A stretch of DNA of 64,000 bases, from NCBI GenBank assembly GCA_015680685.1, contig MNCI01004501.1, positions 62,569-126,568 on the forward strand, given 5' to 3'. The DNA is from Gnetum montanum. Taxonomy: Eukaryota; Streptophyta; Gnetopsida; Gnetales; Gnetaceae. Numbering within the stretch: position 1 is the first letter of the stretch; the number at the start of each line of letters is the position of its first letter. A program made the translations under genes and the position numbers. Positions 21,297 to 32,993 of this stretch are shown piece after piece. The notes beneath the pieces are model-generated. The model was not told the DNA's origin. It saw only the letters and a program-made list of their open reading frames with translations, and searched no databases.

Positions 21297-22760
21297 TTCC
21301 AATAGATGTGCTAGAGTTGAAGGAGCAATTTTCCAAGGTGTTCAAGGGGGAATTAGATGGATTACCATTAATGAAAAATGTTAAACATTAAATTAGATTC
21401 ATCCCTAGTGCTACCATTCCAAATGAAAATGCATACTAAATGGCACTAGATCAATAGGCTGTATGAAAAATGCAAGTAAAAGAGTTACTTTCAAATAGCT
21501 TCCTAAGGAAGTCAATTTCTCCTTGTGTAGTTCCAACAATGCTTATGCCAAAGAAGGATAATGATAAATGAGAATGTGCATTGATTTTAGAGTTACAAAT
21601 AGGATAATAGTGAGGTACAAGTTTTCTATTGCAAGGATGGATGATATCCTTGATGTCCTTATCAATGTAGAGGTTTTTAACAAAATTGATTTGAATAGTG
21701 GATATCATCAAATTTAGATCAACCCTCATGATAAATGAAAACAAACTTTTAAGATACTAGATAGATTTTTTGAGTAATTGGTGATGTCATTTAGACTCAC
21801 AAATGCACCTAATATATTCATGAGGCTAATGCATGATGTTCTCAAGGATTTTATTAGTAAGTGTTTCATTGTCTTCTTTGATGATATCTTGGTGTAAAGC
21901 TCTAATGAGAAGGAGCACTTGCAGTACTTGAAGAGAGTGTGGCTTAAGTTGAAGGAGGCACATTTAGTGATCAATGTGAATAAGATTCATTTCTTTAAGA
22001 GGAAGATCACATATTTTGAACATGTGATTTCTAAAAATCAAATTAGGATGGAAGCTACCTAGAAGAGGGCTATTAGAGATTATTAAACTCCTAAAAATGT
22101 TGGAGAGATAAGATCATTTCTTTCTTTAGTAAGTTTTTATAGAAGGTTCATAAAAACTTTTAGTGATATTTTATGGCTTATGTTAACTTTTCATAAGAAG
22201 AATAAAGATTTTAGGTGGTGCAATAAAACCCAAATGACCTTTGAATTATTGAAGGAAAAAATCACCAATGAACTCTTGCTTGCATTACCAAAGTTCTAGA
22301 AGCTTTTCTAGGTCGAGGTGAATGTAAGTGTACTTTTCATTGATGGGGTGATTTCACAAGAAGGTAGATTTTTTACTTTCGTTTTAGAGAATTTGAGTGA
22401 GTCAAGGTAGAAATATAATATATATGAAAAGGATTTGTACATTATTGCTTAAGTAATCGAGCATTAGAGGCATTATCTATTGTCGAAAGAGTTCACTTTG
22501 ATGATTAACCACAGAGTAGTTCAATTTCTCAATTCAAAAAAGAAGTTGAGTGCTACACATATGAAGTGGATGGAAAAATTTCAAGAGTTCAATTTTATCC
22601 TCAAGCACAAAATTTGGAAAGCCAATATGCTAGTGAATGCATTCTCTAAGGTGCATGTTATGAATTTAGTGTCCCTAATGTGGAAGGTATGAATGATTTT
22701 GCTAATTTGTATAAATATGATTTATATTTTTGGTAGGTTTGGGAAAGACTTAAGGAACCA
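21297..22760 (+). pseudogene. Element G reverse transcriptase and RNase H
   Basis: In broken frames one reads LPIDVLELKEQFSKVFKGEL and VVPTMLMPKKDND, then EVFNKIDLNSGYHQI, and the catalytic box VFFDDILV (about 21870-21895), with Phe where Ty3/gypsy elements have Tyr. Next come FLSLVSFYRRFIKTFS and a Ty3-type RNase H: YNIYEKDLYIIA, EHxRHYLLSKEF, FLNSKKKLSATHMKWMEKF and KHKIWKANMLVNAFSK (22480-22692). Order and motifs fit Ty3/gypsy pol. The integrase should follow, but about 75 bases later the sequence is cut by the LTR of element B. Confidence 0.85.
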
Positions 22761-22834
22761 TTGTTGAGTAGGATAGACCAACAAAGGAACTATCATATTC
22801 AAGATGAACTATTGTTCAAGAATAGCAAGGTATG

Positions 22835-23651
22835 TGATGAGTTTCGAGGTACCCCTACACTCAATCATACGAATACAAGCGTTACATGCATGATCTGGTC
22901 AAACTCCAAGGACTAAGTGCTTACGCACCTTATGGAACACTTAAGGTTAATCAATCATTGTCCTCCAAAACTCACTTGTATTTGTCATGGTTGTATGGTT
23001 AAGTAAGTTTGAGGTATGTGATTTTTATGTCTTTTATGGTTTTATCGCCTATGCTAAGAGGGGAAAGGGTGAAGAGACTAAGTAACTAACTTTCACTAAC
23101 TAGGCTTTAATTGTCCTAGCATCAGTATCCATTCCCACTTGCTGTTCACACCCTAAACCAATGCAACGCTACTGGGATTACCAAATGCTATTCGTTACTA
23201 GGATTACCAAGTGTAACGCATGTGCTCGAAGCTGTTGTACTGAATGCACTTAACTAGGGGAGTTGAGGGTTGAGAGAGATTAAGTCCTTAAGGAAGCATT
23301 TAAACATTTAACAATAATTAAATTCCTATTTATCTTAGTCCATATGCTGCAAGGTTTATCCAAAAGATCATCTTTATTACCGTACACAACTGTGTGCTTA
23401 GGTACAGAATTACATGAATAAAGATCCATTCACTTTGGGACTCCTACATCGGGCACATGGAAATTATTCTAACTCTGTAATGGTAAAATGGCAAGAGTTT
23501 GGCTAAGGTCTAGATCTAGATGTAGAAAAAAGGAAGAGCTGCCTCTTATTTATAGAATTGGTGACAGGTTGTGATATCGTGTACGTGATATTGTAGCTTC
23601 CTACGTGATATCACGTACATGATATCATGACCCATACGATGTCACATCCCA
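22835..23651 (-). repeat. Element B 3' LTR
   Basis: Read on the minus strand it starts TGGGATGTGACATC (23651) and ends CGAAACTCATCA (22835), the end matching element A. Boxes and TATA: CATGATATCATG (23618-23629) and ACGTGATATCACGT (23603-23616) are perfect palindromes, a third GATATC box is at 23573, and CTATAAATAAGAGGC lies at about 23541-23555. The conserved GGTAATCC segments are near 23160-23215. Confidence 0.9.
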
Positions 23652-25650
23652 TCATACTCCCATGACTGAATAAAAACTTGTCCTCGAGTTCCTTACAAAA
23701 TAATAGGAAGGTATGGGATTATTGACTTGAATGGAACTAATGGTGTATGGATGACATGTGAATGGATCATCATTACAATACATGGAAAAACTTAGTGTTC
23801 ATGACAACAAGAGTGAACACTATATACAATTGACATCCAACCTTATTTGGTAGCTGAGAGAGAAAGATAGAGAGAGAAGAAGTCGGTTGCTGCCAATGCC
23901 AAGATTGCACCTTTCATTGTCCATCCATAGGCATGCCATCAATATTGTAACTTGCATATCTGCTTCAGCACTAGTCCATTCCAACTATTTCCTCCAGTTC
24001 TAATATGTTATTGCATGATTGCCATCTGCACACACAACACAATTGCATATTAGCAAGGGTAAATGAATCACAATGCAGTTGATACCTTGCCTCAATGTAA
24101 TGTCCATTGGCTAAGTTGTGGTATGGATGATGCGGACTCTAGAGATATACTAATGATGACTACCCAAGGTGTAGGGATTAGGAGAAAATTGAAAAAAATT
24201 GGACCAAGACCCCCATGACTAATCATGAACCTCCGGTAGTGAGAGAATGGAAAAAGATAAGGAATAAGAAAGATGGAGAAAAAGAGAGAACTACAATGCT
24301 GATGAAAGGGATGTCAAAGATGGAAATGAACAACATAATTGGTGATTTTGGAAATTTTTAAAGGAAAGAAATTAATGGATGCACCAAATAGGAATGCCAA
24401 TGGGTTCTCCCCCAAGCAGGCTCATGCCCTTAATGCCCTGACAATCCCACATTCAAAGAGTCTGTAGGCTCTAAAAATGGCATTTGGAAACAAGAGTTAA
24501 AGTCTTAACCATAAGAGTTTACCAAAAAGAAAACAATGCATCCACCAACATATGGACTACTGATACAACCAGCAATGAGGTGATAAATGGGGAAAGAAGG
24601 ATGGAAAGAAGAGAATGGAATGGAATCTCAAGAACAAGGTGGTGTATAGTCCCTTGTGTGTTAATGGTTAATGTGACTTAGTAGATCCCATTCCAAATCT
24701 GGCCTCAAACAAACCACATTCAGTGACTTCGCATTAATACATTCGGCCCATCCATCCACTTAAAGTAACAAGAATGCCTTTACCAAAGAGCCACCACCAT
24801 TCCGACGAAATGAAGGAGGAAAGAGTAGGAAGCAAGAAGGGCCTTAGTTAGAGGGAACATGTTTATTTTAGTTCCATAACTAGGGCTTATAACCCAAAGG
24901 ATTATTTCATCTAAGGGGTGTGCTTTGAATTCTCACTATTTTTTTTTTGTGTTTTTGCATGAGAACTTATTATTTTTATTTGCTCAGCTTCCTGATAATG
25001 CGACAATGTTAGAACGATAAGAAAACTCAAGAAGAAAACATCCAAGCCCACAAGAGAATGGCCAGAACAAGTGCATCAAATCCCCTTGAAGTCACACCCT
25101 TTTCAATCCTTGAGTCCTTCCTTAGTTTGAGAAATGCCTAGTCACCGATTCGTTGATAGTTCTTTTTTTGAGAAAGGTGACTATACAATTCCAAGCCAAG
25201 AGAGACCATAGAAATTTATGGGCATAAGGATGATGTGGACTCATTGCCTGTTATATCGAAAGAACCATACCTTAGTATCAACATCATAACTTAAAGGTAA
25301 AAACCAAACATTAGGAATCAATGGAATACAGTTCATACCATCTTCAAAGCACTTATTAAGTGACAAATTTAACAAAATGGATAAATACACACACAGATAA
25401 ACGGAAAAGTATGAATGATATTGTAAAACAAAAATAAGAAAAGTTAAATAAAATTGTAAAACAAAAATATGTAAAATAAAAACTTAAAAAGAAACTAAGG
25501 GCCTCAAATGATTAGCATAGGTGGCCATCTCCCCCATGATTGAATTGAAAGGGAGAGATCCAAAATAATGAGCACTTGTTTGAATTTTTTAGGAGTGTCC
25601 AACTTCTCCCAATTGATGTTTTTAGGTTAAAGGGTTGGAAGTTGGTGACG
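23652..25650 (-). other. Element B spacer, with second-ORF start but no ORF body
   Basis: The minus strand shows the ACTCGAGGACAAG/polypurine block next to the LTR (23652-23700) and the conserved splice acceptor plus ATGGC (24023-24056). Shared spacer blocks lie near 25.1 kb. After the ATG only a few codons precede stops, and the roughly 2.7-kb ORF of element A is missing. ORF 24484-24681 on the plus strand is not supported. Confidence 0.6.
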
Positions 25651-26200
25651 CTATCGTTCTAGTGTATCTATGCTTTCGATGTGGCCGCAAGTTGGTCCCC
25701 CAACCAGTTCCATGCATGTTGATGAGTTGCTCTCATGGTTAGCTATCAACCACTGGGTGTTTTCTTGCTGTGTGGTTACTACATATAGGAACCTTTGTAT
25801 GTTAATCTTTGGTGCATACCGGTTGCATGCAGGCAATGTTGAATGTTCCTGCACGTAATCACCCTCTATGTTACTATATGTGATGCATGGAACCTTCTTC
25901 TTCTTGATCTTTCCATAAGTGTTTTTCTTAGATATTTCTAGGGAAAGATCATGAATTCCTAGGCGTGCATTTATGGTACTTATCCATACTCTTCCAATTA
26001 TTATTGGGAAGTCCCCTTTGTCATTGTTTACTTGGATTACTAGGAAATCAGCTGGGTGTGACCAACCACACATAGTGGTAACGATGTCCTCCACTAGTCC
26101 CAAGGGAAAAGTGATGGATTGGTCAACTAGCTCTAAGTGAATATTGCTCTTCTTAGGTGGGAGCAGGTTCTAGGCTTGATACATTTCTTGTGATATTAAG
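25651..26200 (-). pseudogene. Element B aspartic protease region
   Basis: On the minus strand, IHLELVDQSITFPLGLVEDI leads into CGWSHPADFLVIQVNNDKGD and FPIIIGRVWISTINARLGI. This is the C-terminal half of the retropepsin of Athila-type elements, where VEDVLVKV..PADFVVL and VPLILGRPFL are usual. The catalytic D[ST]G lies upstream and is not readable. The open frame 26103-25651 is one of the longest in element B and ends at TAG 25653-25651. Confidence 0.8.
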
Positions 26201-28416
26201 TTCACTCCAGAACTTGAGACAAGAAGAGCCTTACGTGGTTCATTCCCAGTGACTTGGAGTTAGATTAAGGGACTTCGAGGGTCAAAGAGTTTCCTGGGAA
26301 GGTGGCCCACCTTTATCTAGTCAGTGATGGTATGTGTTAACATAACCATGTGCGTTGAGCTCTGTTGTTGGTTTGAAGGGAGCTCCAAAGCCTTACTTGA
26401 TGGAGGAGTGGTCATATACTCAATTTCTTGTGGTTGTGAGAGCTTGTTTGGATTTTTGGTTCTAAAGAAATGTCTTCTCTTTGTATGGTTGTTAGAACTA
26501 GTAGTGAGTTGAAGGTTTACAACTCTCATAGCATTACGTTGTTGCGGTTGAGTGGGGAGTTCCCCTTGCATCGTTGGAGTAGGTGGTAGTGGAACTATTG
26601 GTGTAAGAGATGTAGATGGATTCGGAGGATGGTATGAATGTGAGGTGTCCCTTCCAGGAGAGGGAGTCTTAAAATACTACCAAACTTGATAGTGACATTG
26701 TGGGATCATGTGACTGATAGAGTCACTCGAAGAAATCAGTTGCTGCATGTAATAGCCATATGGATCTGGTTGTCGGTAAGGGTATTGTTGCCTAGGCGGT
26801 GGCATCCCCCATGACTGTGGGTATTTCCATTGCTGGTGTTACTCAATAGGTTGTAGTGGAGCTCCACTTGGATAATACAATAAGGGTTGGTGGAACTGCC
26901 TTGGGTTACCTTGGGGATAAGGTAACCTTTGGGGTGCTTACCATTTGTTAAGTCTTAGGTTGAGAGCATACATCCCAGACTCTTAAAGATGTGAAATTAT
27001 TGGGCAACATCCCTTAGGATGGTCATATTAGTAGATCTCACATCCACCGTCATTGTTTGTATTCGAGTCCACAACCTCATCGGTGATAGTGATTTTTCCC
27101 TTACCCTTGTTACGTGCATGGTCTGAATCTCTCCTCTTTTTCTTATCATGGTCACTACTTCACTCCTTAGACTCCTCTAGGATTTTTAAAATAGTTTCAA
27201 ATCTACTATCTAAGAAGTCCCACATTTGATCTAACTTAGCTAACACTTTAGTTATCAACTTTTGAAGCAGAAAGGGTTTTCTATTCACCAACTCTTCGAG
27301 TGTTTACTCATCCTCCTCCTCATTTCCTCCTCATAGAATCTCATAGGATTGTGGTTGTACTCTTTCATGCTTTCTCTATTGCATAGCTCTCCTTCTTCCT
27401 TAGCTACTTGCTCCAAAAATCTATGGATCTGATGGGGCCTAAGCTCAGATAATATCCCTTCGGCATACATGCCAAGGGTTCTCCTAGTTTCATGTCTTAG
27501 CCCATCTACGAGATGACGTAGTTGATCCCGTTGTGTGTAGCCATGGCCTAGGAAATGATGTAGCAATGCATAATATCAGCCCATGGTAGCATCCAAGGGT
27601 TTGTGATTACCTTGCTTCCATCCTTGGATCCTCTTTCCCAAGTTGGACACTCAGAAGTATGTTTTATATTTATCGTTAAATAGTTCTAGCATTGTACTCC
27701 GCCATCTAATGGATTCTGGTTCTAAGGACCAGTACCAACTTTCTGCTTCTTTTATGAGTGTCCTTGGGAATAACTTTAACTTCTACCACTCATTTTCAAT
27801 ATTCTGCAAGGCATAGGCATCATGGAATGCCTATAAGTAGTTTTGCAGATCAGCATTGTATCCCCCCCTCAAACTGTGGGATATTACTCATGTCTAGTCT
27901 CTTGATTTGGCTATCTTTCTAGTGCCTTGTAGGTATTCTAACTACCTCCTTGATGTTTAACATGCTTTATGTTGCAAGTAGGGGTTCTTTGTTGTCATCT
28001 CTTTCATGGCATCTTATGATGTCTATGCAGTTCCTTACTTTTCCTTCTTTCATGCCTTGACTCTCTAGAGTTCCCTTGTCCTCTTTCTTGACTCTCTCGT
28101 CGAGGTCTCTCACTATGTTTACCCTTATCCCCACCATTAGGTTCTTTGTGATTGTGTCCTGATGTTGAATGAGAGGGTGAATGTTGAGATGAAGGTGAAG
28201 AAGAAGGACAACCATCACCATGACGATATTTCCTACCTTCTCATATGTGGTCCCAGCTCTGATCATGATAACGATCAGAATGCTCACCCTTATCATGTGT
28301 TCGTGTTCCCTTGTTGAACACTTGGTGTTCTTGGTGATCAGAACCAAGGTTGTGAATTGTAGAGTGTAGGTTCTAATACACCACCTCTTGACCATCGTTA
28401 GGAGGGGGAACATCAT
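26200..28416 (-). pseudogene. Element B gag
   Basis: On the minus strand a charged, His/Ser/Arg-rich N-terminal region (28416-27970) is followed by capsid sequence homologous to element A: FPRTLIKEAESWYWSLEPES, LHHFLGHGYTQRDQLRHLVD, HETRRTLGMYA and LEQVAKEEGELCNRESM (27566-27285). A Pro/Gln/Tyr-rich tail runs to about 26.3 kb. Stops and frame changes are frequent. The N-terminal part is unlike element A but like the RRRHSKFHHRRHGHDRSHH stretch of element C, so B and C share a Gag variant. Confidence 0.8.
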
Positions 28417-28499
28417 TTTGTGGAGAACCTATTGTTGGCACATTTTGGCCATTTCATGGAACAGGTTGGCATGATAAAATTGATTAAAGTTTTTTGCAA

Positions 28500-29404
28500 T
28501 TTTTAGTACTCTCTTATTGTTAGTTGGAGAAGTGGCAAGAATTCCACAAACTATTAACTATGTTTTCTCACTAAATTCATAAGGGAGCTTTTAAAAATCC
28601 ATTGTAAAGCAATTTTAGATGCTAAAAGATTGGAGGAAAGGCTGTTGTACTTTGTTAGAATAAAAAAAATTTTAGCTTATGGATAAAGAGAAATAGCATA
28701 TAAATTTAAAGAAGAAAGAAATGAAGAATCAAAGTAACTGCAATTGATGGTAAACTGATCATTGGAGATTACAATATTCTGCATGAAGCAATTTGTTCAT
28801 GTGCCCTGTATATGAAGTGCAGAACAAAAAGAAGAAAAGAGAAAAAGAATAAGAGTTAAAATGTAGTTAGTAGTATATACAAGAATTGAGAATTGGATGC
28901 CAGAGTAATGTCTAGTGATTTTTTTTAGAAAAAAAATAGAAAAAGTAGAGACACTGGTAAAAAGCAATTTGTCAAACACTTTGTATATACTTTGCATTTG
29001 AATCAGCAATAAAAACAGCAAAAACAAGAACAGGTTATGAGCAATGGTTTTTGAAGAAAAATAGCAAGACAAGCATTAAGGATATATCAAATCTTGCCAA
29101 TATTAGCACCCAAATCATATAATAGCTATCCCTGATTCAGAAATTGAATAAAAATGATTTTAGAAAGAAAAATGTAGTAGGGTTTCTAGCTCGTATTTGA
29201 TAGAGCACAAAGGCACGGCAGAGAGATAAACTCCAAGAAAAAAAGCAATGCACGACCGTAGTTGGCAACAACGAGCAAGGGCAAGCCAGGACACTGCTCA
29301 CATGGAATTGGAGCCAGTACAAGGTGCTCCTGAAAATAGAGTTTCGTAGGTGCTAGCATTTTTGGGAAGGTTGCAGAAGAAGAAGAAGGAGTCCTTAAGC
29401 AAAG
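28500..29404. other. No gene recognised
   Basis: AT-rich. A minus-strand open stretch near 28450-28570 (containing VCGILATSPTNNKRVLKIAK) looks protein-like but is short and unidentified. The 200 bases before 29405 are richer in GC and may be 5' UTR of the NOP16 copy. Confidence 0.3.
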
Positions 29405-29983
29405 ATGGAACAATCTAGACAAAGGCTAAAGAAGAGCATAGCCAAGGTTAGGGTGGGACTTCCCAAGCGCAATCCCAGGGTATTCAAAGCCTCCTCTGCA
29501 CTTCCTAATAGGCTTAAGAACAACACCTCAAGGGCCAAGTGGGATGACAAGGGTACCATGTTGAAAAACTATCACGCATTCGGTGTTGTTGCAAACCCAA
29601 ATTTGCGGAGCTCGTGGAATTGCTTTGACTGGGCCATCCAAGAAGTTGCACTGAAACTACCTCCGTTACAGCCGCAACACGATCTTGATGTTGATCCCAA
29701 ATTTTAGGTCACTGATAGTGGTAGCGACTTGGAAGATGATGAATTAAAATCTACTCTTTAGAAAAAAATGCAAGGATGGTAAAAGAGCCCCTCCGCAAAT
29801 GATGTATGTTGGACGACTTATCATGAAGTATGCCGACTTATCATGAAGTATGGTGATGATTACCAGGCCATGTTTAGGGATATAAAATTGAATTCTATGC
29901 AGCATTCTATTGCAATGCTACAAAGCTTGTGTGAGAGATAAAATGCATTGGAGAAGCTGCCAGAAGAAGAAGAAACATACTAA
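29405..29983 (+). pseudogene. NOP16: NOP16 (nucleolar protein 16) pseudogene, intronless
   Basis: NOP16 is a small basic nucleolar protein of 60S ribosome biogenesis. The ATG at 29405 opens about 190 codons, close to plant NOP16 length. The N-terminus KVRVGLPKRNPRVFKA, the middle WDDKGTMLKNYHAFGVVANP, the acidic VTDSGSDLEDDELKS and the C-terminal KYGDDYQAMFRDIKLNSMQH match the plant family in order. In-frame stops at 29705, 29759 and 29780 and a TAA near 29939 break it, and a 20-base tandem duplication (CGACTTATCATGAAGTATG unit, about 29811-29850) adds residues. The whole family length without introns suggests a processed copy; a short A-run near 30095 could be the tail remnant. I could not find target duplications. 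Confidence 0.82.
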
Positions 29984-30131
29984 TCTATCTATTCTTAAAA
30001 GGGTTTACTTATCCTTGAGGCTTTTTTCATGATGTAAAAAGTGTTGGTACATACTTGAGGATTTTTGATGATGTAATTGAAAGTAACATATTTTAAAAAA
30101 AGTATTATTATTCAAGAAGAAAAGGAATTCA

Positions 30132-31521
30132 TGGGATGGTTATTTAAGAAAACACATGTCAACGTAGGCATAGTTTTCTCCTAACTTGTTGGGCAAGTTG
30201 TAACTTCTTTACTTGGGGTGTAAGTTACCCAAGATATTTTGTAATTTCTAACTACCTATGAGACCCTATAAAAAGGCTTCAAGGCCTTAGAAGAAGAAAA
30301 AAGAAAGGGTCTAGTCTAGCTAAAAAAGAAAAGAAGTCTTAAGAGAGAAGGAGGCCTTAGGAGAAAGGGAGTCTCTTAGAGGAGCATTTTGTAAAGAATT
30401 GATAGAAGAAATATATTGAAGATGACTTGCTAAAGATAACATTTCAACCTCTTTGTTATAGTCTTGTGAGTTATGTTTATTTTTATTTTGTTTAAATTTT
30501 TTAGCTAGTGGTTTAGATAGTATCATGCTTGGCAAATAATTTTGGGATTTTTAGGTTGCTCTTATTGTTCTTGTTGCATGATAGAAAATTTCTATTAAAA
30601 TTTTGTCATAGAAGAGCTTGTTTTTGAAAGCCTTAAGAGCGTTTTAGTAGTGAATTTTATTATTGTGCAATGTATAAGAACTGCTATTGATATTTTTGTA
30701 AAAGAGCCTCTGCATGTAGCCAAGTCGTTGAACGATTCAATAGTCAAGAGGGTTCAGAAAATCTTTGGTATTTTGATAGGACCAGAATAGCTTCTTTTAT
30801 CTTTAAAGTGAATCTTCATGGTATTTCAATCATAAATTATCAATTCTTTTGAAGGTTCTATTGAATGCAATTGTTGACATCCATTATCTAGCCAAAATAG
30901 AGTCTAGTACGTGATAGTTTACGCAACAATTTTTTTGGGTACTATAGTAGGATTGTCTTGAAGAAAGTGCTTATTTGAGCCTTGGAAGTTTGAACAATTC
31001 ATAGTTATTAAATTTGGGATAACTTTATTGTGAAGTGTTTACTCGTATCATTTTACCTTGTTTAAACATTTGAGATCTTTACACAAATCTTCTTTCTTTT
31101 TCTCTTCTTTCTATTTCCATTGAATCTCGCTCTATTTCTAGTTTTCTTGTAGAACTATCTCTTTCTCTAGGGAAAATAAGAAGCAGATTCAAAACGTTGT
31201 GCTTAAATATTTTTGCAAAAATTTATTTGTTACAAGTAGGTATTATAAGGACCACATAGACTAGGCAATTGAACAAAATAGGAACTTTCAACAACTCAGT
31301 ACTTTGCAAAGTTGGCTGAATCTCTTTAAGATAAGTCATTTATAGTTTTACACAAAACCCAATCATTTCATTTTTGACAATAACACACACACACACATAA
31401 TCACATTAACTACTAAGTCTATTTGGAGGTATCTGGGCCTTGGTGTTGCCAGAGACCAGCAAGCACCTAAATCCTGTTCGAGGACACTCGTTGGCGGTCG
31501 CGTCCCAAACGGTCGCCAACA
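30132..31521 (+). mobile_element. Element F 5' LTR (start tentative)
   Basis: Ends ...GCCAACA at 31521 followed by GTTCTTTTGG, the same LTR-to-primer-site transition as in element D. TATAAAAAGG lies at 30267-30276. A start at TGGGATGG (30132) is a guess. No second LTR of this family is seen, and element E interrupts the sequence downstream. Confidence 0.55.
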
Positions 31522-31528
31522 GTTCTTT

Positions 31529-31547
31529 TGGCACTAGAAGGAGGGCT
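31529..31547 (+). other. Element F primer-site-like box
   Basis: TGGCACTAGAAGGAGGGCT begins 8 bases after the LTR end. The same box with two changes (TGGTGCTAGAAGGAGGGCT) occurs 7 bases after the LTR end of element D at 44454. It starts TGG as a primer site must; I cannot assign the tRNA. Confidence 0.6.
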
Positions 31548-31646
31548 GAAAATTTAGCCTTTAAGTTCATAAGCCTTATAATTTTAGGACATCAACAATT
31601 CTTTGTTAATATAAAGGCTTAAGAAATTAAATACTATTTTCAGTTC

Positions 31647-32993
31647 ATGACTAAGAAGAGTGATAGTTTGGAAAATTTAAAAATTTCAAAAGATATTCTT
31701 GATTCTAAGACTGATTCTTTATTATAAGAAGAACAAAATAAATTTTTTGAATTAGGAACAAGTAGTGGAGTGAAAACTAGAAGATCAAGAAGATCACCCA
31801 TTATATCTAGTTTATTGATTTATAAGAGAAGCTCTAGAAAGTCTAAGAGTTTAACTATCCAAAGGAATAGGATGGCAAATCCTTGGCAAAGCGTTATACC
31901 ATTAGGATTTCAAAATTACAATGATATTCCTAAGGTAGTTTACAAATATTTTCCTGAGCCTTTCATTCCTGGAAAATCTTAGTTAGCTGAAGAATATATT
32001 CACATGTTTGAGTTAGCTTTAGCTCATGCAAATATTCAACATCAAGATCAAGCTTGTAGGTTGTTTGTATCAAATTTAAAGGATATGGCTTAGATTTGGT
32101 ATTCAAACTTATCAAATAATAGTATTACAAGTTGGGATGACATGAAGAATCTTTTCTTAGCCCAGTTTGGTAATCAATTAGATCAACAACAACTATACTA
32201 TGGGCTGATACAAGCTAAGCAAGGAGTTAAAGAGTCAATTAGAGATTTTAACATCAAGTTTCAACGAATTTGTGGACTCTTTCAAAGACAATATAGGCCA
32301 TCAGAAGAAATGCTTAAAGAAACTTATCTTAAGGCTGTCAACCCCAACATTTCAATTTGGTTAAGGAGAACTCCAAACTTAACTACACTAAATGACTACT
32401 TTAGTGAAGCTATACAGTTAAAAAAATAGTTGAACTTGAATCCTGAAGAAAATATTACAATTCAAAAAAGAGAAGAAAGAGTTATGATTCCTATGGAATA
32501 TTTTGCTCAATTTAAAGCTTTACCAGGTCCATCTCATGTTAAGATAGAGCAAGAACATGAAAGAGTAGAATATGAAAAAGGACAATTAATGAGTGATATG
32601 TCTAACAAAATAGTGAAGCTTGAAAAGGCCTTGGTAAGAGTTAATATTAAGGAAGAAAGGAAAAATAGAAAGCATAAACATCAAGACACTAAGTTAGCAG
32701 AAGATGAGGATGAAAGTGACCTAATTGTGTCCAACTTTCTTGATATTGAATCTGATAATGAGTTATCTATTGTTCATTATGCAAGTAAATCTTCTAGCAA
32801 TGGATCTAGCGATACTTCTTCTCTATCAAGTTGTGAAGAAGATATGTCTTCAGATGAAGAATGTAATAATAATGAGGAAAATGGATATAGTCTCCGATTA
32901 GTTACAATTTGGCCAACAACATTAATAATCTGCAATGACTGCATGNTTACAATTTGGCCAACAACATTAATAATCTGCAATGACTGCATGTGA
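31647..32993 (+). pseudogene. Element F gag
   Basis: A single frame from ATG 31647 (MTKKSDSLENLKISKDIL), broken only by stops near 31725, 31980, 32091 and 32427. It encodes a retrotransposon Gag: PWQSVIPLGFQNYNDIPKVV, AEEYIHMFELALAHANIQHQ, RLFVSNLKDMA-stop-IWYSNLS, MKNLFLAQFGNQLDQQQLYY and KESIRDFNIKFQRICGLFQR, followed by a Lys-rich helix and a Ser/Asp/Glu-rich acidic tail. The last codons cross the N at 32946 and its repeat, so the true C-terminus is uncertain. No zinc knuckle, protease or RT follows before element E. Confidence 0.75.
32902..32990. other. Single N between identical 44-bp repeats (likely assembly join)
   Basis: 32902-32945 and 32947-32990 are identical and separated by one N (32946), the same signature as at 10781. 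Confidence 0.88.

Larger units (their letters stand above)
22835..28500 (-). mobile_element. Element B: Athila-like element, minus strand, 5' end not found
   Basis: From right to left: gag-protease pseudogene (about 28.4-25.65 kb), a 2-kb spacer with remnants of the second-ORF start, a polypurine region and the 3' LTR (23651-22835). It interrupts element G at 22834. No 5' LTR or primer site is seen to the right of 28.4 kb, so the 5' end is deleted or too decayed to see. It is a close relative of A by LTR ends, gag and spacer. Confidence 0.8.

Noticed and set aside
24484-24681. Plus-strand ORF as a gene
   Set aside because: Falls in the conserved non-coding spacer of minus-strand element B.
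28440-28640. Minus-strand protein-like stretch as a gene exon
   Set aside because: Only about 40 uninterrupted codons, no splice sites or recognised family; kept only as a remark.
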